From the NCBI GenBank assembly GCA_944548615.1, contig OX155952.1, positions 124,001 through 188,000 of the forward strand: a stretch of DNA of 64,000 nt. The letters are read 5' to 3'. Below, piece after piece: positions 1-10,635 of this stretch. Position 1 is the stretch's first letter; each line of letters begins with the position of its first letter. Origin of the DNA: Micropterix aruncella (lineage: Eukaryota; Arthropoda; Insecta; Lepidoptera; Micropterigidae). The notes below the pieces were generated by a model. It ran no database searches. It was not told where the DNA came from and saw only the letters and a list, made by a program, of their open reading frames with translations. Both the position numbers and the translations under genes were made by a program.

Positions 1-3000
1 TCAAATTTCGAACCAACTGTCAAATTTGAAAATTCAAATTTCGAACCAACTGTCAGATTTGAAAATTCAAATTTCGAACCAACTGACAAATTTGAAAATT
101 CAAATTTCGAACCAACTGTCACATTTGAAAATTCAAATTTCGAAACAACTGTCAAATTTGAAAATTCAAATTTCGAACCAACTGTCAGATTTGAAAATTC
201 AAATTTCGAACCAACTGTCAAATTTGAAAATTCAAATTTTGAACCAACTGTCAGATTTGAAGATTCAAATTTCGAACCAACTGTCAAATTTGAAAATTCA
301 AATTTCGAACCAACTGTCAGATTTGAAAATTCAAATTTCGAACCCACTGTCAGATTTCAAAATTCAAATTTCGAACCAAGTGTCAAATTTGAAATTCAAA
401 TTTCGAACCAACTGTCAGATTTGAAAATTCAAATTTCGAACCAACTGTCAAATTTGAAAATTCAAATTTCGAACCAACTGTCAGATTTGAAAATTCAAAT
501 TTCGAACCAACTGTCAGATTTAAAAATTCAAATTTCGAACCAACTGTCAAATTTGAAAATTCAAATTTTGAACCAACTGTCAGATTTGAAAATTCAAATT
601 TCGAATCAACTGTCAAATTTGAAAATTCAAATTTCGTCCATCTGTCAGATTTGAAAATTCAAATTTCGAACCAACTGTCACATTTGAAAATTCAAATTTC
701 GAACCAACTGTCAAATTTGAAAATTCAAATTTCGAACCAACTGTCAGATTTGAAAATTTGAATTTCGAACCAACTGTCAAATTTGAAAATTCAAATTTCG
801 AACCAACTGTCAGATTTGAAAATTCAAATTTCGAACCAACTGTCAAATTTGAAAATTCAAATTTCGAACCAACTGTCACATTTGAAAATTCAAATTTCGA
901 AACAACTGTCAAATTTGAAAATTCAAATTTCGAACCAACTGTCAGATTTCAAAATTCAAATTTCGAACCAACTGTCAGATTTGAAAATTCAAATTTCGAA
1001 CCAACTGTCACATTTGAAAATTCAAATTTCGAACCAACTGTCAAATTTGAAAATTCAAATTTCGAACCAACTGTCAGATTTGAAAATTCAAATTTCGAAC
1101 TAACTGTCAGATTTGAAAATTCAAATTTCGAAACAACTGTCAAATTTGAAAATTCAAATTTCGAACCAACTGTCAGATTTCAAAATTCAAATTTCGAACC
1201 AACTGTCAGATTTGAAAATTCAAATTTCGAACCAACTGTCAAATTTGAAAATTCAAATTTCGAACCAACTGTCAAATTTGAAAATTCAAATTTCGAACCA
1301 ACTGTCAGATTTGAAAATTCAAATTTCGAACCAACTGTCAGATTTGAAAATTTGAATTTCGAACCAACTGTCAGATTTGAAAATTAAAATTTCGAACCAA
1401 CTGTCAAATTTGAAAATTCAAATTTCGAACCAACTGTCAGATTTGAAAATTCAAATTTCGAACCAACTGTCAGATTTGAAAATTCAAATTTCGAACCAAC
1501 TGTCAAATTTGAAAATTCAAATTTCGAAACAACTGTCAGATTTGAAAATTCAAATTTCGAACCAACTGTCACATTTGAAAATTCAAATTTCGAACCAACT
1601 GTCAGATTTGAAAATTTGAATTTCGAACCAACTGTCAAATTTGAAAATTTGAAATATCGAACCAACTGTCAGATTCGAAAATTCAAATTTCGAACCAACT
1701 GTCAAATTTGAAAATTCAAATTTCGAACCAACTGTCAGATTTGAAAATTCAAATTTCGAACCAACTGTCAGATTTGAAAATTCAAATTTCGAACCAACTG
1801 TCAAATTTGAAAATTCAAATTTCGAACCAACTGTCAGATTTGAAAATTCAAATTTCGAACCAACTGTCAAATTTGAAAATTCAAATTTCGAACCAACTGT
1901 CAGATTTGAAAATTTGAATTTCGAACCAACTGTCAAATTTGAAAATTCAAATTTCGAACCAACTGTCAAATTTGAAAATTCAAATTTCGAACCAACTGTC
2001 AAATTTGAAAATTCAAATTTCGAACCAACTGTCAGATTTGAAAATTCAAATTTCGAACCAACTGTCAGATTTGAAAATTCAAATTTCGAACCAACTGTCA
2101 GATTTCAAAATTCAAATTTCGAACCAACTGTCAAATTTGAAAATTAAAATTTCGAACCAACTGTCAGATTTGAAAATTCAAATTTCGAACCAACTGTCAG
2201 ATTTGAAAATTCAAATTTCGAACATACTGTCAGATTTGAAAATTCAAATTTCGAACCAACTGTCAAATTTGAAAATTCAAATTTCGAACCAACTGTCAGA
2301 TTTGAAAATTCAAATTTCGAACCAACTGTCAAATTTGAAAATTCAAATTTCGAACCAACTGTCAGATTTGAAAATTTGAATTTCGAACCAACTGTCAAAT
2401 TTGAAAATTCAAATTTCGAACCAACTGTCAAATTTGAAAATTCAAATTTCGAACCAACTGTCAAATTTGAAAATTCAAATTTCGAACCAACTGTCAGATT
2501 TGAAAATTCAAATTTCGAACCAACTGACAAATTTGAAAATTCAAATTTCGAACCAACTGTCACATTTGAAAATTCAAATTTCGAAACAACTGTCAAATTT
2601 GAAAATTCAAATTTCGAACCAACTGTCAGATTTGAAAATTCAAATTTCGAACCAACTGTCAAATTTGAAAATTCAAATTTTGAACCAACTGTCAGATTTG
2701 AAGATTCAAATTTCGAACCAACTGTCAAATTTGAAAATTCAAATTTCGAACCAACTGTCAGATTTGAAAATTCAAATTTCGAACCCACTGTCAGATTTCA
2801 AAATTCAAATTTCGAACCAAGTGTCAAATTTGAAATTCAAATTTCGAACCAACTGTCAGATTTGAAAATTCAAATTTCGAACCAACTGTCAAATTTGAAA
2901 ATTCAAATTTCGAACCAACTGTCAGATTTGAAAATTCAAATTTCGAACCAACTGTCAGATTTAAAAATTCAAATTTCGAACCAACTGTCAAATTTGAAAA

Positions 3001-4039
3001 TTCAAATTTTGAACCAACTGTCAGATTTGAAAATTCAAATTTCGAATCAACTGTCAAATTTGAAAATTCAAATTTCGTCCATCTGTCAGATTTGAAAATT
3101 CAAATTTCGAACCAACTGTCACATTTGAAAATTCAAATTTCGAACCAACTGTCAAATTTGAAAATTCAAATTTCGAACCAACTGTCAGATTTGAAAATTT
3201 GAATTTCGAACCAACTGTCAAATTTGAAAATTCAAATTTCGAACCAACTGTCAAATTTGAAAATTCAAATTTCGAACCAACTGTCAAATTTGAAAATTCA
3301 AATTTCGAACCAACTGTCAGATTTGAAAATTCAAATTTCGAACCAACTGTCAAATTTGAAAATTCAAATTTCGAACCAACTGTCACATTTGAAAATTCAA
3401 ATTTCGAAACAACTGTCAAATTTGAAAATTCAAATTTCGAACCAACTGTCAGATTTCAAAATTCAAATTTCGAACCAACTGTCAGATTTGAAAATTCAAA
3501 TTTCGAACCAACTGTCACATTTGAAAATTCAAATTTCGAACCAACTGTCAAATTTGAAAATTCAAATTTCGAACCAACTGTCAGATTTGAAAATTCAAAT
3601 TTCGAACTAACTGTCAGATTTGAAAATTCAAATTTCGAAACAACTGTCAAATTTGAAAATTCAAATTTCGAACCAACTGTCAGATTTCAAAATTCAAATT
3701 TCGAACCAACTGTCAGATTTGAAAATTCAAATTTCGAACCAACTGTCAAATTTGAAAATTCAAATTTCGAACCAACTGTCAAATTTGAAAATTCAAATTT
3801 CGAACCAACTGTCAGATTTGAAAATTCAAATTTCGAACCAACTGTCACATTTGAAAATTCAAATTTCGAACCAACTGTCAGATTTGAAAATTTGAATTTC
3901 GAACCAACTGTCAAATTTGAAAATTCAAATTTCGAACCAACTGTCAGATTTGAACATTCAAATTTCGAACCAACTGTCAAATTTGAAATTCAAATTTCGA
4001 ACCAACTGTCAGATTTGAAAATTCAAATTTCGAAAAACT
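1..4039 (+). repeat. 33-bp satellite array with higher-order structure
   Basis: Tandem copies of a 33-bp unit run without a break from the left edge. Each unit reads roughly AAATTTGAAAATTC, then AAATTTCGAACC, then AACTGTC. It contains a 9-bp inverted repeat (AAATTTGAA / TTCAAATTT) and the palindrome TTCGAA. Variant positions (TCAAA, TCAGA, TCACA; CGAAAC; GAAAATTTGAATTTCG) recur in the same order at an offset of 2,441 bp up to about position 760. After that the offset is 2,507 bp, so a block of about 1.35 kb was duplicated and two units (66 bp) were gained or lost. Because 33 is divisible by 3 and the unit has no stop in several frames, long open frames appear on both strands. I treat these as non-coding. 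Confidence 0.97.
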
Positions 4040-4321
4040 GACAGTTGGTTCGAAATTTGAATTTTCAAATTTGACAGTTGGTTCGAAATTCAAATTTTCA
4101 AATCTGACAGTTGGTTCGAAATTTGAATTTTCAAATGTGACAGTTGGTTCGAAATTTGAATTTTCAAATCTGACAGTCGGTTCGAAATTTGAATTTTCAA
4201 ATTTGACAGTTGGTTCGAAATTTGAATTTTCAAATCTGACAGTTGGTTCGAAATTTGAATTTTCAAATTTGACAGTTGGTTCGAAATTTGAATTTTCAAA
4301 TCTGACAGTCGGTTCGAAATT
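4040..4321 (-). repeat. Inverted block of the 33-bp satellite
   Basis: About 8.5 units lie in reverse orientation. The left junction reads CGAAAAACTGACAGTTGG and the right junction GAAATTTGTCAACTGTCAG. This block and the forward array next to it are complementary over about 280 bp, so a large hairpin or cruciform is possible. Confidence 0.95.
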
Positions 4322-4420
4322 TGTCAACTGTCAGATTTGAAAATTCGAATTTCGATCCAACTGTCAAATTTGAAAATTCAAATTTCGAACGAACGAACGA
4401 ACGAACGAACGAACCCTCCT
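4322..4420 (+). repeat. End of satellite array with short (CGAA)n tract
   Basis: The array returns to forward orientation for about two units and then degenerates into a 4-bp repeat, ACGA/CGAA, at about 4,387-4,413. The TTCGAAC part of the unit appears to have slipped into this microsatellite. Non-satellite DNA starts after it. Confidence 0.9.
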
Positions 4421-4768
4421 CCGAAATCGACCGCTCTCCTCGGGGTCTGGTAGCCGAAAGAAAAGGAAGATTTCTCCTCTTTAACCTAAACTCTTTCTAC
4501 CTTATTAATTTATAATTAAATAGGGACGTGCGCGATTTGTCGCCTATATACGGTAAACGTATTTGTTCAATATTTCGCGCCTATTGCGCGATGCACAAAG
4601 TAACTATTTATATGATTTAATTAAAGTTTATTTATAATAAAAACTAGGCCCTAACAGTACCTAAATAAATAAATAAAAATAAATAAAATAAAAAGAAACA
4701 AAAGCAATTTCTACGAAAGCCGAGCCGCCGTGCCGTACATAAGTAGTGAACTTTTTTACACAAGCAAA
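4421..4768. other. AT-rich gap, no gene recognised
   Basis: This lies between the satellite and the copia remnant. It has an A-rich stretch of TAAA/ATAAA repeats at about 4,662-4,700. The 5' LTR or leader of the copia element should be here, but I see no repeat matching the sequence downstream of the element. Confidence 0.5.
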
Positions 4769-5359
4769 ATGGATTTGATGGACGATAAATCGAGCGGTGG
4801 CTCTGTCATCCATCACAGATTGAACAGCACAAACTACAAATTGTGGAAATTCCAAATTAATGCCGTGATGAAGTCGCGAGCTCTGACGGACGTCATGGAA
4901 GGAAAAGTTCCTGATGCAAATGAGGCCATGACAGTGAAAGAGCAATACGAGCGAAACGATGGCAAAGCAATGGCCATCCTGATTTCATCAGTGGATTCTG
5001 AGCAGGCAAATCACATTCTGATGTGCAAAACAGCGAAAAAAATTGCAGATAAATTGGCCAGTTTGTACGTAAAACGGAGCGAAGTGCGCATCATGTGCTT
5101 CTATGAGGAGTATTTTTCATTAAAAATGGTTGAGGATGAATCGGTCGCTGCATAAGTATCAAGAGTGAACAGAATAGCACATGAAATTGAAGACCAAGGC
5201 GAAAAATTGTCCGATAACATCAAAATGGTGCGCATCATCAGTGGCTTGACGCCCAAGTTTCGTAATTTCAAGACCGTTTGGTACAATATCAAAGAAGGCC
5301 GAACCCTGGAGAGTTTGCACAGTCGCTTGCAGCTGGGAGAAGACCAAATAAGCAAATAA
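4769..5359 (+). pseudogene. Copia-type gag remnant
   Basis: The translation has the N-terminal gag pattern of Ty1/copia elements: a 'LNSTNYKLWKFQINAVM' segment at about residues 12-28, then the helical UBN2-type region. The ATG at 4,769 fits the family's short start; an upstream extension in the same frame is possible. A TAA at 5,153-5,155 interrupts the frame, which then continues unchanged with 'MVRIISGLTPKFRNF' to 5,359. After that the sequence jumps directly into reverse transcriptase. The zinc knuckle, protease, integrase and front half of the RT are therefore deleted, and the element is dead. Confidence 0.85.
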
Positions 5360-5363
5360 AAGT

Positions 5364-6434
5364 TTATATGGATTGAATCAGGCATCCAGAGTCTGGAACA
5401 AGAAGTTCACGAAGTTCCTCAACGATTCCAACATGGCTCAATCGAAGGCAGAACCGTGTGTGTTCACCAGTCATATAAACGGCATTAAAGTCATTTTGCT
5501 GTTGTACGTGGACGACGGATTGACGGACAAAGTGCAAGGATCCACTCGAAGCAGTTATGGGTCATCTGAGCGACAATTTTGAGATGACACGTGGTGACAT
5601 TGGTCAATATGTTGGCATGGAAATTCATCGAGTTAGAGAGAAGATGATTTTCATCAGTCAAGGCGCATACATAAAGAAGGTCGTAGAGAAATTCAACATG
5701 CAAGACTCGAAGAGTATTTCTACTCCAGCAAATAGCAATGTGAAGGGGACATCGTCGTCTTCCCATATCGTCAAGCGATCGGATCGCTGATGTTTGCTGC
5801 AATCGTGACTAGACCAGACATTTCATTTGCAGTGGGAGAAGTTAGCCATTATATGGATGATCCAAAACCACCGCATGTTTCGGCTGTCAAGCGTATTCTT
5901 CGATATTTGAATAAAACGGCCGAACGAGGAATTGAATATTCTGGATTATCGACAGCGTTGAGAGGGTATTCCGACGCTGATTTTGCACGCGATGTTGATA
6001 CGCGAAAGTCAACCACCGGTTATGCATTTGTTGTAGGCGAGGGCATCGTCACATGGAAAAGTCATCGACAGAAGACAGTGGCCCCTTCCACTACTGAAGC
6101 TGAATTCATGGCAGCGTGCGAAGGCGCAAAGGAAGCAGTGTGGCTGCAACAGCTGCTGTGTGATGTGGGTTGCATTTAAGAGAATCCACCGACACTCTAC
6201 ATCGACAACCAAAGCGCAATTCGGCTTATCAAGAATTCTGAGTTGCAACAGCGAACCAAACACATCGATGTCCGCCTACTTTTCATCCGGGAACTTGTTC
6301 TGTATGAATCAAAAGCGATTCTGATCGACTACGTGTGTAGTGAAGAGCAACTGGCAGATATATTCACCAAGCCATTGCCAATTCAAAAGTTCCAAAGGAA
6401 CATCGTGCTGTTGGGAATGAAAGACTTCAAATAA
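5364..6434 (+). pseudogene. Copia-type reverse transcriptase/RNase H remnant
   Basis: It begins with 'LYGLNQASRVWNKKF', a standard copia RT segment, followed by 'LLYVDDGL' (the YVDD catalytic motif). A frameshift near 5,530-5,560 moves to 'MGHLSDNFEMTRGDIGQYVG'. A second shift near 5,780 leads into the RNase H region, 'TRPDISFAVGEVSHYM', 'YSDADFARD' and 'STTEAEFMA'. A TAA at 6,177-6,179 is followed in the same frame by 'TLYIDNQSAIRLIKN' and 'HIDVRLLFIRE', ending at 6,434. Two frameshifts and one stop make this a fossil of the same element as the gag remnant just upstream. Confidence 0.9.
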
Positions 6435-6720
6435 TTAGTGGGAGTATTGGATTTGAATTAGTTTTTCGTTTTCATATTGTTTTTGTTCTAATCCGAACAC
6501 ACCAATAAAATCTGTCAATACAGCCATGTGTAGGGTAGTTTTTTCTGCTACAATAAAAGGTGTTGTATGATAAACAAAGTTTCATTGTTTCTTTTTGCTC
6601 AACCACTGATAATCTCTAAAAAGAACATTATCAATCGATGAATCGCCAGAATCGTTTGAAAATCGATTGAAAAAAGACAAATTTTCTGCCGAGCACAACC
6701 ACAACCCTTAAAATAACGAA
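6435..6720 (+). other. Tail of the copia element, possible 3' LTR
   Basis: A purine-rich stretch, TTAGTGGGAG, follows the pol stop and looks like a polypurine tract. The next bases, TATTGGATTTG, could be a mutated LTR start. No second copy is visible upstream of gag, so LTR identity is unproven. AATAAAA motifs occur near 6,504 and 6,551. Confidence 0.35.
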
Positions 6721-6807
6721 GTGGCGTCTAACCAGTCCGCCCACCTTAGAAAAACGAGACTAAACGAAATAAAAAGATATAGATACGGTTACGCGAATAA
6801 TAACAGC

Positions 6808-6813
6808 TTTATT
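6808..6813 (-). terminator. LARS2: Poly(A) signal of LARS2
   Basis: AATAAA on the minus strand (TTTATT on plus), about 83 bp downstream of the LARS2 stop codon. Confidence 0.5.
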
Positions 6814-6895
6814 TTCAGTTTCAACTTATTTTTCTGCAGTAAAACTATTAGGCCGATAATGAAACCGCGAGCTCAGGTGGGAGCGATAGAGGAGC

Positions 6896-7138
6896 TCAGG
6901 CAGGCCGCTGGACGTCGGCGTCGCGAGGGGGCGTCGGCGGTCTGTCGTCGGAGATCGTGTCGAGGCGGAGGAGCGCGTTGTTGTCGGGGATCTTGTCGAG
7001 GACGGGGCGGAAGCGGCGGCCGGCGAGCGGCGCGCGCACCTCGCGCCGCGCGAGCGCCAGCGCCACCGCCGCGTCCACCGCCAGCGCGCTCATCTCGCCG
7101 AGCGACAGCTTCGTGCGGCACACCTCCTTACCGTTCAC
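6896..7138 (-). CDS. LARS2: LARS2 last exon: C-terminal domain
   Basis: The exon begins after an acceptor (CTTCCAG) with 'VNGKEVCRTKLSLGEMSAL', the conserved C-terminal strand of bacterial/mitochondrial LeuRS, and ends with TGA at 6,896-6,898, 80 codons in. It joins 'DLICK' of the previous exon to 'VNGKE' in phase 0, as expected for the family. Codon use is very GC-rich, as in most exons of this gene. The last ~25 residues (arginine, proline and aspartate rich) are not conserved family sequence that I recognise. Confidence 0.92.
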   Translation of the reverse strand: MNGKEVCRTKLSLGEMSALAVDAAVALALARREVRAPLAGRRFRPVLDKIPDNNALLRLDTISDDRPPTPPRDADVQRPA

Positions 7139-8112
7139 CTGGAAGCGAGCGAGCGGTGAGCGACGAGCGATAGTACAGCTTCGTACAAATGTCGTTGCGA
7201 GCGCAAGCGAGCTAACGTTGCCGAGCTGGCACAGTATGGAGTTGTCAGCTACTATAGGCGAAACCGGAATCCCAGGAAGGTATAACGATACGTAAGTATT
7301 CCTTCAACCGTGGGGTAAACGCAAGGACTCGGGGACAAGACAAACCACCGTCTGACTGCGTAGGCATGTCAGCGAGAGACCAACGCCTAACCGCGTGGCA
7401 TTGGGAAGTGGACCCAGTAGTTTTGGGCAGCCACGCACCATCTCTACCAGATTCGGCCGGATATTTTGGTTCTGCCGTCTGGTCGCAAGTTCTAAGTCGC
7501 TTGTGCGACCTTTACCTGATGTTAGCGGTAATCTAGTTCGAATTTATCGCGAACCGTGGCACCTTTGCCCGTCTTGCACTCGGCATCGGGTGGCCAACGA
7601 GTCGTTTCAAGAGTAGCTGATATCAGGTCAACAACCACCCCCCGCTGCTTAAGAAACGCATAAGATCATTTCCAGATCCTCCCCCCCCCCCCGGTTATTC
7701 GCCGGAGTGCACAGTCGATTGGCTGACACCGCGCGATGCGCAAACCGCCCAGTAGCGACCAAAGATCATCCTCTATTACTCCTCTCCTCCACCTTGATAT
7801 ATACTAAACTAATCCTTTTTATCTTACTCATACCCTTACAGCAACAACAAAAACAATCCTAATATTTTGTTACGTTTTCAGTCTCCATGTTGTACTCTGT
7901 TGATGTAATTGTGACGTCCCTTGTCTTTTTCTGTATGTACTAACATTAGTCATCCTCCCGTCGACGACGTACATACAAACTGGTACAAAATCACCAGCAA
8001 TATAGCTGCGTGGAATCGCACAAGGAAATGAAAAAGACGAAGAAGCAGAAGGTTCGTAAGAGGCCGCGCCGTAGCGGTGGAGCGGTGGAGCGGTGCAGCG
8101 GGCTCGACTCAC
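7139..8112. other. LARS2 last intron
   Basis: The donor GTGAGT (minus) is at 8,112 and the acceptor CAG at 7,139-7,141. The middle carries a dispersed repeat (7,335-7,712, listed separately) with a poly-C run at about 7,681-7,692. No other gene is seen. Confidence 0.7.
7335..7712 (+). repeat. Dispersed repeat, copy 1 (SINE-like, family unknown)
   Basis: It shares several blocks in the same order with 31,943-32,285: CGCCTAACCGCGTGGCA versus CGCCTTACGGCGAGGCA, then AAGTCGCTTG, CTGATGTTAGCGGT, GGCACCTTTGCCCG and GGTTATTCGCCGGA. It has no open frame. This copy has gained a poly-C tract before GGTTATTCGCCGGA. Confidence 0.75.
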
Positions 8113-8337
8113 CTTGCAGATGAGGTCGAGGCGGTGATCGGCGTCGACGTCGGGCCAGCGCTGCTGCAGCGCGTCGGCGTGCCAGCGCGGCGCGTCGGCG
8201 CGGGCGGCGTCCGGCGCGAGGCGGTGCGGCGCGCTGCGCACGCCGGCCCACAGCTCGCTGGCGAAGTGCGGCGCGAACGGCGCCAGCGCCACCACTAGCG
8301 CCACCAGGCCGCGCTCGAACTGCGCGCCGTGCGCCAT
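8113..8337 (-). CDS. LARS2: LARS2 exon: anticodon-binding domain, second part
   Basis: 75 codons, phase 0 at both ends, with acceptor GCGCAG before ATG-GCG and donor AAG|GTGAGT. 'LVALVVALAPFAPHFASELW' is the classic helix of the class Ia anticodon-binding domain of LeuRS. 'WPDVDADHRLDLICK' leads into the C-terminal domain. The first codon happens to be ATG but is internal: the preceding exon ends in phase 0 with the helix that should come before it. Very GC-rich. Confidence 0.95.
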
Positions 8338-9869
8338 CTGCGCCCGCGGCGCTTTCTAACCGACAAATCCCTCCATATGAATAATAATACTTTATATTGC
8401 GAGAAAGTATTATTATTTATATGGAAAGCCTAATTATAATACATCTGTCGTTTTACTAGATTTATTTCCGGTTACATCTCCTATTTCGAAAGATTTACAA
8501 TGTAAAACCGTCGACTATTCTACCGCCTGGAACTCGGTACAGACGCTGCTTTGACGAGTAAGCGATAAAAGGAGTGATAAATAATTTAAAGTTCTGTTTT
8601 CAAAAACAAAATATTATTCATGTACGGTACGGTTAATAGCCGTTTAGAAGATACGAAGAATAATGTAGAAGTACGAGTACATTTCGAGTAAAGAAGAACT
8701 TGAAATAAAAGGAAAAAGCCTGTAAAAAAGAAAAGTAAAGAAGAACTTCAAAGTAAAGGGTAACGCCTGGTAAAAATCAAAATATGAAGCTCCTGGAATC
8801 TCCATCGTTCAAAACTATAAATTTGTCATTTTCAATGTTTTAGATCTTAAACTAAATAGAGAAATTTTGAAAGATTGTTCTTTGCCAGACTCAATGAAAT
8901 TTAGTGGAATCGTAAACCTTGGTAGTTTTCCTGGCGATGGCGCATTTCTAAGTTTTGTAAAATTGAAAGAGTCGGTTATTAATAGAACTGAAATAGTTTG
9001 CAGATCAGTACGAAAGTTTCATAATGGCTGAAAAAAATAAGAATAAAATGAAAGAAATCAAAAACAAGACAAGCTGAATGAAGCTGAAGAAAACCGGAAG
9101 AGGACGATCTAAAATCTGAATTTGATGAAGAAGAAAATATTTACTACTCTGATAAGGTACAATATTTTCAGTATTTATCATGCCGCTTTTTTGCTGTTTT
9201 CGAGCTCTCAAAATCTGGACTCTACCTACCTGTAGCTTACAAAATTTTACTAACTATTTTTACCTTTTATACAAGTCACATGTGATACGGTTTTTTCTAA
9301 ACATAAAATAGTTAACAATCAACTTAGGCTTACATTCATTGACGCCAAGTCCTTGTTTAATTTTCTATTAATGTAGAAAAATACTTATTTTTAACTTGGA
9401 AAAAAAATTAATTCTAAGTAAAACCAGGACTAGTGAAGAACCGAGGGGCTATTCTTGAAAAATGTAGCATACCAAATTTGTCTATGAAATGGACCATAGA
9501 AGGAAATGAAATGGACCAGACAAATTTGGAATGCTATTTTTTAAGAAAAGTATTTCATGTATATTAGAATGCTATTTTTCAAAAAGTAACCTAACAGCTT
9601 TTTCGCCCTCTGACCAAGATATGTGTGTAGCACACAAGTGTAATAATCCCCCACTCCCCCACTCCCAGACCAATGCAATTACATCTCTCTTGTCAGCCTA
9701 ACTACTCGAAACAGAAAGCACTCACTGGTATATAACGGACTCGCTGTATAGAGTATAGTAATAGTACTTTTCGGCTTATGTTAATGATCTCCTAAATAAA
9801 GTATTATTATTATGATATTTTTGCAATTAGCACAATTGGCAGTAGGTATTATTGAATGAAGGTGATTAC
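8338..9869. other. LARS2 intron, no gene
   Basis: AT-rich, without recognisable coding remnants. 8,690-8,770 holds a short imperfect direct repeat (AAAGAAGAACTT with AAAGGAAAAAGCCTG / AAAGGGTAACGCCTG). 9,440-9,590 repeats GACAAATTTG and AATGCTATTTTT. 9,786-9,815 ends in AATAAAGTATTATTATTATG, which looks like the 3' tail of a truncated retroposon. Confidence 0.6.
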
Positions 9870-10117
9870 CCGCAGAGTCCTGGTGAACGATTGCATTCTA
9901 GTGATTGTACCACTAAACTGTTGGAAATGAACAAGGCTGCTAGTAGCGTTGAGCACAAAATGGTTTCTTGCTTCTCTCATAGATTCCTCTATTTTGACAT
10001 ATTTTTCGTTATTCGAGAACGATCGCCTTTCTTCGTCGTCAAAATCATTTCGCGCTGCTATAAATTCTCTCACAGTCAACCAAAGCTTTTTTTGCCAGTT
10101 TAGTATTCCAGGAAATG
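9870..10117 (-). CDS. LARS2: LARS2 exon: anticodon-binding domain, first part
   Basis: After the acceptor TTTTCAG the exon reads CA then 'FPGILNWQKKLWLTVREF', the conserved start of the LeuRS anticodon-binding domain. The split codon A|CA gives Thr after 'RRWSDS' of the previous exon. 82 codons later it ends at the donor CGG|GTAATC, phase 0, feeding 'MAHGAQFERGL' of the next exon. Unlike the other exons it is AT-rich, with many A/T third positions and acidic/basic residues ('NDFDDEERRSFSNNEKYVKI'), so it is easy to miss. Its fit in phase and in domain order at both ends makes the call firm. Confidence 0.93.
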
Positions 10118-10144
10118 CTGAAAAATAATAATAAGTTAGTCGAC

Positions 10145-10276
10145 ATTTTTATTTTATTTTTTATTTTATAAAATTATCCAATACAATACAAATTGATTTT
10201 TGCGAAGCAGATAAGATTGCATTTGTGTGGATTTTATCCCCCCCCCCACTAGATTATATCTGTTCTGGGGTGATAG
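10145..10276 (+). repeat. Dispersed ~130-bp repeat, copy 1
   Basis: Its reverse complement is at 17,451-17,575, in another LARS2 intron. Shared parts include GCGAAGCAGATAAGATTGCA, TTGTGTGGATTTTATCCCCC and TCTGTTCTGGGGTGATAG. The C-run length differs between copies. Family not recognised. Confidence 0.85.
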
Positions 10277-10635
10277 TAATTCACATCGGCATTGTCTTCT
10301 TGAGTGTTATGCCTGCAGTTACATATTGGCGATTAGCGATTGTCACAAATACATACATCGTGTTCTCGTTTTCTAGCGTAGCTGGTCTTCAAATTAGCTA
10401 TATACCGATACCCCACCCTACAACATATCAGGGTATATTTTGTAAGAATTCTTGAAATCATTTTTGACGTGAATACGTCTTGAAGTTATAGCCAAATAAG
10501 GGATAGATGACACTTAAAAAAGGTCAATGTAACTTTTTGACGACGATAAAAAACCATCGAATAACTCTGAAATGAAAAGTTTGACGGGAATGGTTTTAGT
10601 ATAATTCTAATCGGCGCACAGTTCACTTTCACTTA

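Noticed and set aside
1..4340. Many long open frames in the satellite on both strands
   Set aside because: They follow from a 33-bp stop-free unit; all frames drift equally and no start or end signals fit.
1..4420. CRISPR-like appearance of regular repeats
   Set aside because: There are no unique spacers; units abut directly, and the context is eukaryotic.
6721..7295. Plus-strand frames over the last LARS2 exon
   Set aside because: Shadows of GC-rich minus-strand coding sequence; only the minus frame has family motifs and splice sites.
8113..8337. ATG at 8,337 as a gene start
   Set aside because: It directly follows an acceptor CAG, and the upstream exon supplies the preceding helix in phase.
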